From: an uncultured Ruminococcus sp.
GTDB taxonomy: Bacteria > Bacillota > Clostridia > Oscillospirales > CAG-272
Reading direction: 5' to 3'
Length of the DNA: 16,418 nucleotides
Assembly (NCBI GenBank): GCA_902783905.1
Contig: CACZSP010000112.1
Coordinates: 1 to 16,418, forward strand
Positions 14,336-16,418 of the stretch are shown one piece after another. The stretch's first letter is position 1, and each line of letters starts with the position of its first letter. Below the pieces are notes generated by a model. The model was not told the origin of the DNA and did no database searches. It saw only the letters and a list, made by a program, of their open reading frames with translations. Position numbers and translations under genes: made by a program.

Positions 14336-15088
14336 ATGTCTGACAAAAAGATTAAAGTCACAAACGTAATCAAACAGGCGGTATGCTACCTTCTCGGGCT
14401 CGTACTGATCGCCTGCGGAATAACGCTTACCAAAATGTCGAAGCTCGGAATTTCTCCGGTGAGCTCGATACCCCGGGCGTGCGAAGTGATCTGGGGCTTC
14501 ACCCTCGGCACCACCACGCTGATCATATACGTCATACTGATCCTGCTTCAGCTTGCCGTCTTTCTGATCTGGTCGCTCGCCGGAAAGGGAGAGTTCAGGG
14601 AAAGGTGGAAAAAATACTCCTGGCTCAATCTTCTCGGATTTCCTCTGACGTTTGCCTTCTCCTTTATCGTCGACCTTATGGGCGTTGACCCGAACGCGGT
14701 CGGACATCTCCTTATCTGGATCCCGTCTCCCGGGAACTACGCGATGAAGCTTCTTTACACCGTCTGCGGTATAATCATAATCGGTATCGGCGTCTTTCTC
14801 TACCTGCGTCCGCGCTGGATCCCGATGCCGGCGGAAGGACTTGCCGGAGCGATCTCCACCGTGACCGGCAAGGCGTTCGGCGACTGCAAGACCTTCGTCG
14901 ACGTCTCGATGATCACGATTGCCCTCATACTGCAGCTGATTTTCCTCGGCGGTTTTAAATCCTTTGCCAGAGACGACGTCGTCGTCCGCGAGGGAACGAT
15001 TCTCGCCGCGGTATGCGTCGGTCAGATAGTCAAACTCTGCACTAAGCTTTTCGGCAGACCGCTTGAGAAGTATTTAGGGAAGCACTGA
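14336..15088 (+). CDS. YczE-like (DUF6198) integral membrane protein, 3' end supplied by a MITE
   Basis: Membrane protein of unknown function, 250 residues, with five or so hydrophobic segments. It has the YczE/YitT-type N-terminus (LGLVLIACGITLTKMSKLG, ISPVSSIP) and a conserved-looking MPAEGLAGAIS before the last helices. The start has GAGGAAAG at 14325-14332. The final codons and the stop TGA (15086-15088) lie inside the left terminus of the palindromic element at 15077, so the residues GKH are element-encoded. The original C-terminus may have been slightly longer. The core fold is complete, so it is probably still functional. Confidence 0.85.
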   Translation: MSDKKIKVTNVIKQAVCYLLGLVLIACGITLTKMSKLGISPVSSIPRACEVIWGFTLGTTTLIIYVILILLQLAVFLIWSLAGKGEFRERWKKYSWLNLLGFPLTFAFSFIVDLMGVDPNAVGHLLIWIPSPGNYAMKLLYTVCGIIIIGIGVFLYLRPRWIPMPAEGLAGAISTVTGKAFGDCKTFVDVSMITIALILQLIFLGGFKSFARDDVVVREGTILAAVCVGQIVKLCTKLFGRPLEKYLGKH

Positions 15089-15238
15089 ACAAATCGACGC
15101 ACGCATCTTGACGGCTCATTTCCCGCCTGTCCTTGCGTCGAAATCTTGAAATACCTCCTGTATTCCTGCGATTTCTCAGCAAGAACAGGCGAAAAATGCT
15201 CTCGCCAATCTACGCACGCGATTTATTCAGCGCTCCCC
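15077..15238. mobile_element. 162-bp MITE-like palindromic element with TA flanks
   Basis: The termini GGGAAGCACTGAACAAATCG (15077-15096) and the inverted copy at 15219-15238 match at 17 of 20 positions. An inner pair, 15117-15136 and 15179-15198, also matches at 17 of 20. The centre closes as AATAC-CTCCT-GTATT (15150-15164). TA flanks both sides (15075-15076 and 15239-15240), the target duplication typical of IS630/mariner-type elements. It encodes no protein, so any movement would need a transposase supplied from elsewhere. I know of no named family for it. No second copy is present in this window. Confidence 0.75.
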
Positions 15239-15308
15239 TAGGCATTCCCGAAAAAAAGAAATAATCTCCTTAATCAATAAACGAATAAACGAAAGGCGTT
15301 CTCTTAAA

Positions 15309-16418
15309 ATGAACAGACACAAGAACTACCCTTTGTACAAAACGACGGTCTTCGAGAATTTCAGGATAATGGTGGACCAGTCCGCCGAACTCCATCCCGA
15401 TTCCCCCGCCATCACCTACAAGCTCGATCCGAACGATGAAAAAACCGTCAGCATAACCTATTCCGACGCCGCAAAGGACATCCGCGGACTCGGAACCGAG
15501 CTTATCTCGATGGGACTGCGCGACAGAAAATGCGCAGTCATCGGCTCCTGCACGAAGGGCTGGATCTATTCCTATTTCTCTCTTATGGCCATCGGCGCCG
15601 TTACCGTCCCTCTCGACAAGGAAATGCCGGGAGCCGATCTTGCCGCGACGATGAAAAAGGCCGGCGCATACGCTCTCTTTTACTCCGATCTTCCCGCCGC
15701 AAAGCTTGACGAGATACGCAAAGAATCGGGTACGGAGCTTTTCGTCTGCATCGCGGGCGAACCGGACGCGGACGGCGATCTGCGCATCGACGACCTTGTC
15801 GCCGCCGGAAAAGCGAAGAGAGACGCCGGCGACAACTCGTATTACGAATACGAGATCGATCCCGACCGGCTTGCGTCGATAGTTTTCACCTCCGGCACCA
15901 CCGGCAAGGGAAAAGGCGTCATGCTTTCGACAAAAAACATCGTCTCGGACATGACCCAGGGAATGTACAACTTCGACATCACCCCGAAGACTCTCATGCT
16001 GCTTCCTCCCCACCACACTTTCGGTTCGACGGTCAACATAGTCGGGCATTACGCGCAGGGATCCGAGGTATACCTGACGTCCGGCATTAAATATCTTCTC
16101 CGCGAGCTCAAGGAGCAGCAGCCGACACATCTGATCCTGGTTCCTCTTTTCGTCGAAACGCTCTACCGCCGTATATGGGCGCAGGCTGAAAAAACCGGCC
16201 AGGCAAAAAAACTCAGGCAGGGCATCAAGATCTCCAACGCGCTCGGAAAGGTCGGCATCGACGTGCGTAAAAAGCTCTTCGGCAAGGTGCTCGACACCTT
16301 CGGAGGCAAGCTGCAGATGATAATCTGCGGCGGCGCCGCCCTCAACCAGGATATCATCGACTTCTTCGAGGCTCTCGGAATTACCGTCCTCAACGGCTAC
16401 GGAATCACCGAGTGCTCC
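15309..16418 (+). CDS. AMP-forming long-chain acyl-CoA synthetase, C-terminus cut off
   Basis: Adenylate-forming enzyme that activates a fatty acid (or similar carboxylate) with ATP and joins it to CoA. 370 codons are present of an expected 550-600 or so. The motifs seen are the P-loop-like FTSGTTGKGKGVML (T194 is the first Thr of TSGTTG) and NGYGITE (362-368) just before the window edge. Bacterial FadD-like proteins usually have TSGTTGxPKG; here the Pro is Gly. The N-terminus (KNYPLYKTTVFENFRIMVDQ) fits relatives, which supports ATG 15309, although the nearest Shine-Dalgarno-like GAAAGG is 13 nt away. The 68 bases between the MITE and the ATG hold no convincing promoter, so the MITE may have separated the gene from its own. 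Confidence 0.9.
   Translation, partial: MNRHKNYPLYKTTVFENFRIMVDQSAELHPDSPAITYKLDPNDEKTVSITYSDAAKDIRGLGTELISMGLRDRKCAVIGSCTKGWIYSYFSLMAIGAVTVPLDKEMPGADLAATMKKAGAYALFYSDLPAAKLDEIRKESGTELFVCIAGEPDADGDLRIDDLVAAGKAKRDAGDNSYYEYEIDPDRLASIVFTSGTTGKGKGVMLSTKNIVSDMTQGMYNFDITPKTLMLLPPHHTFGSTVNIVGHYAQGSEVYLTSGIKYLLRELKEQQPTHLILVPLFVETLYRRIWAQAEKTGQAKKLRQGIKISNALGKVGIDVRKKLFGKVLDTFGGKLQMIICGGAALNQDIIDFFEALGITVLNGYGITECS

Noticed and set aside
14323..14343. Seven-codon leader ORF before the YczE-like gene
   Set aside because: Its ATG touches the purine run (GGAGGA at 14317-14322) with no spacing; the run simply forms part of the ribosome binding site region for ATG 14336.
15239..15267. TAGGCA-17-TAATCT as a promoter of the acyl-CoA synthetase
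   Set aside because: Only 4 of 6 and 3 of 6 matches to consensus, while real promoters in this window match nearly perfectly.
1..16418. CRISPR array, tRNA, rRNA, phage or toxin-antitoxin genes
   Set aside because: I looked for regular repeats, cloverleaf-like sequences and typical small paired genes and saw none.

Overview
The window reads as a stretch of chromosome from a GC-rich, Gram-positive anaerobe of the Clostridia type. Three things suggest this: a streamlined Tad/Flp pilus operon without any outer-membrane secretin, consensus sigma-A promoters set in short AT-rich gaps between GC-rich genes, and family types (DUF6133-like pilin, YfcC, YczE, membrane-anchored XRE regulator, Clostridia-style AMP-forming acyl-CoA synthetase) that are usual in that class. 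No finer taxonomic placement is supported. This is a lineage inference from protein families read by eye; no database was searched.

Layout. (1) Positions 1-1619, minus strand: lepA (elongation factor 4), cut off at the window edge, with a consensus promoter at 1688-1717. (2) Positions 1811-8346, plus strand: a divergent, tightly packed tad operon. It starts from a near-perfect extended -10 promoter beside a 19-bp palindrome and encodes, in order, an Flp-like pilin, an A24 prepilin peptidase (TadV/CpaA), CpaB/RcpC, a TadZ/CpaE-like ATPase, the TadA/CpaF motor ATPase, the TadB and TadC platform proteins, and two small single-pass pseudopilin-like proteins. Most junctions overlap by 4-10 nt, implying translational coupling. 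The exception is pilin to peptidase, where a 12-bp GC-rich hairpin sits. (3) Positions 8343-10838: a new promoter, an unknown membrane protein, serine acetyltransferase, a glycerophosphodiester phosphodiesterase and a strong intrinsic terminator. (4) Positions 10839-13544: a PlsC-like acyltransferase with a zinc-ribbon-like tail, whose ATG directly abuts the terminator T-tract, followed by a YfcC-family carrier. (5) Positions 13563-15088: a consensus promoter, a four-helix membrane XRE regulator and a YczE-like membrane protein. (6) Positions 15077-15238: a 162-bp palindromic MITE-like element flanked by TA. It supplies the last codons and stop of the YczE-like gene. (7) Positions 15309-16418: an AMP-forming acyl-CoA synthetase, cut off by the window edge.

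How the genes work together. The tad genes form a nearly complete pilus assembly line for a one-membrane cell: pilin, processing peptidase, motor, platform, localisation ATPase and minor subunits. Three of its products share a D-[ES]-[RK]-G-x-A motif just before the membrane helix, which may be the peptidase cleavage site. The rest is mostly ordinary metabolism and membrane-lipid function.

The least ordinary signals are non-coding: the hairpin at the peptidase start, the palindrome at the tad promoter, the terminator touching a start codon, and the MITE. The MITE's arm mismatches are almost all G-U-compatible on one strand only.
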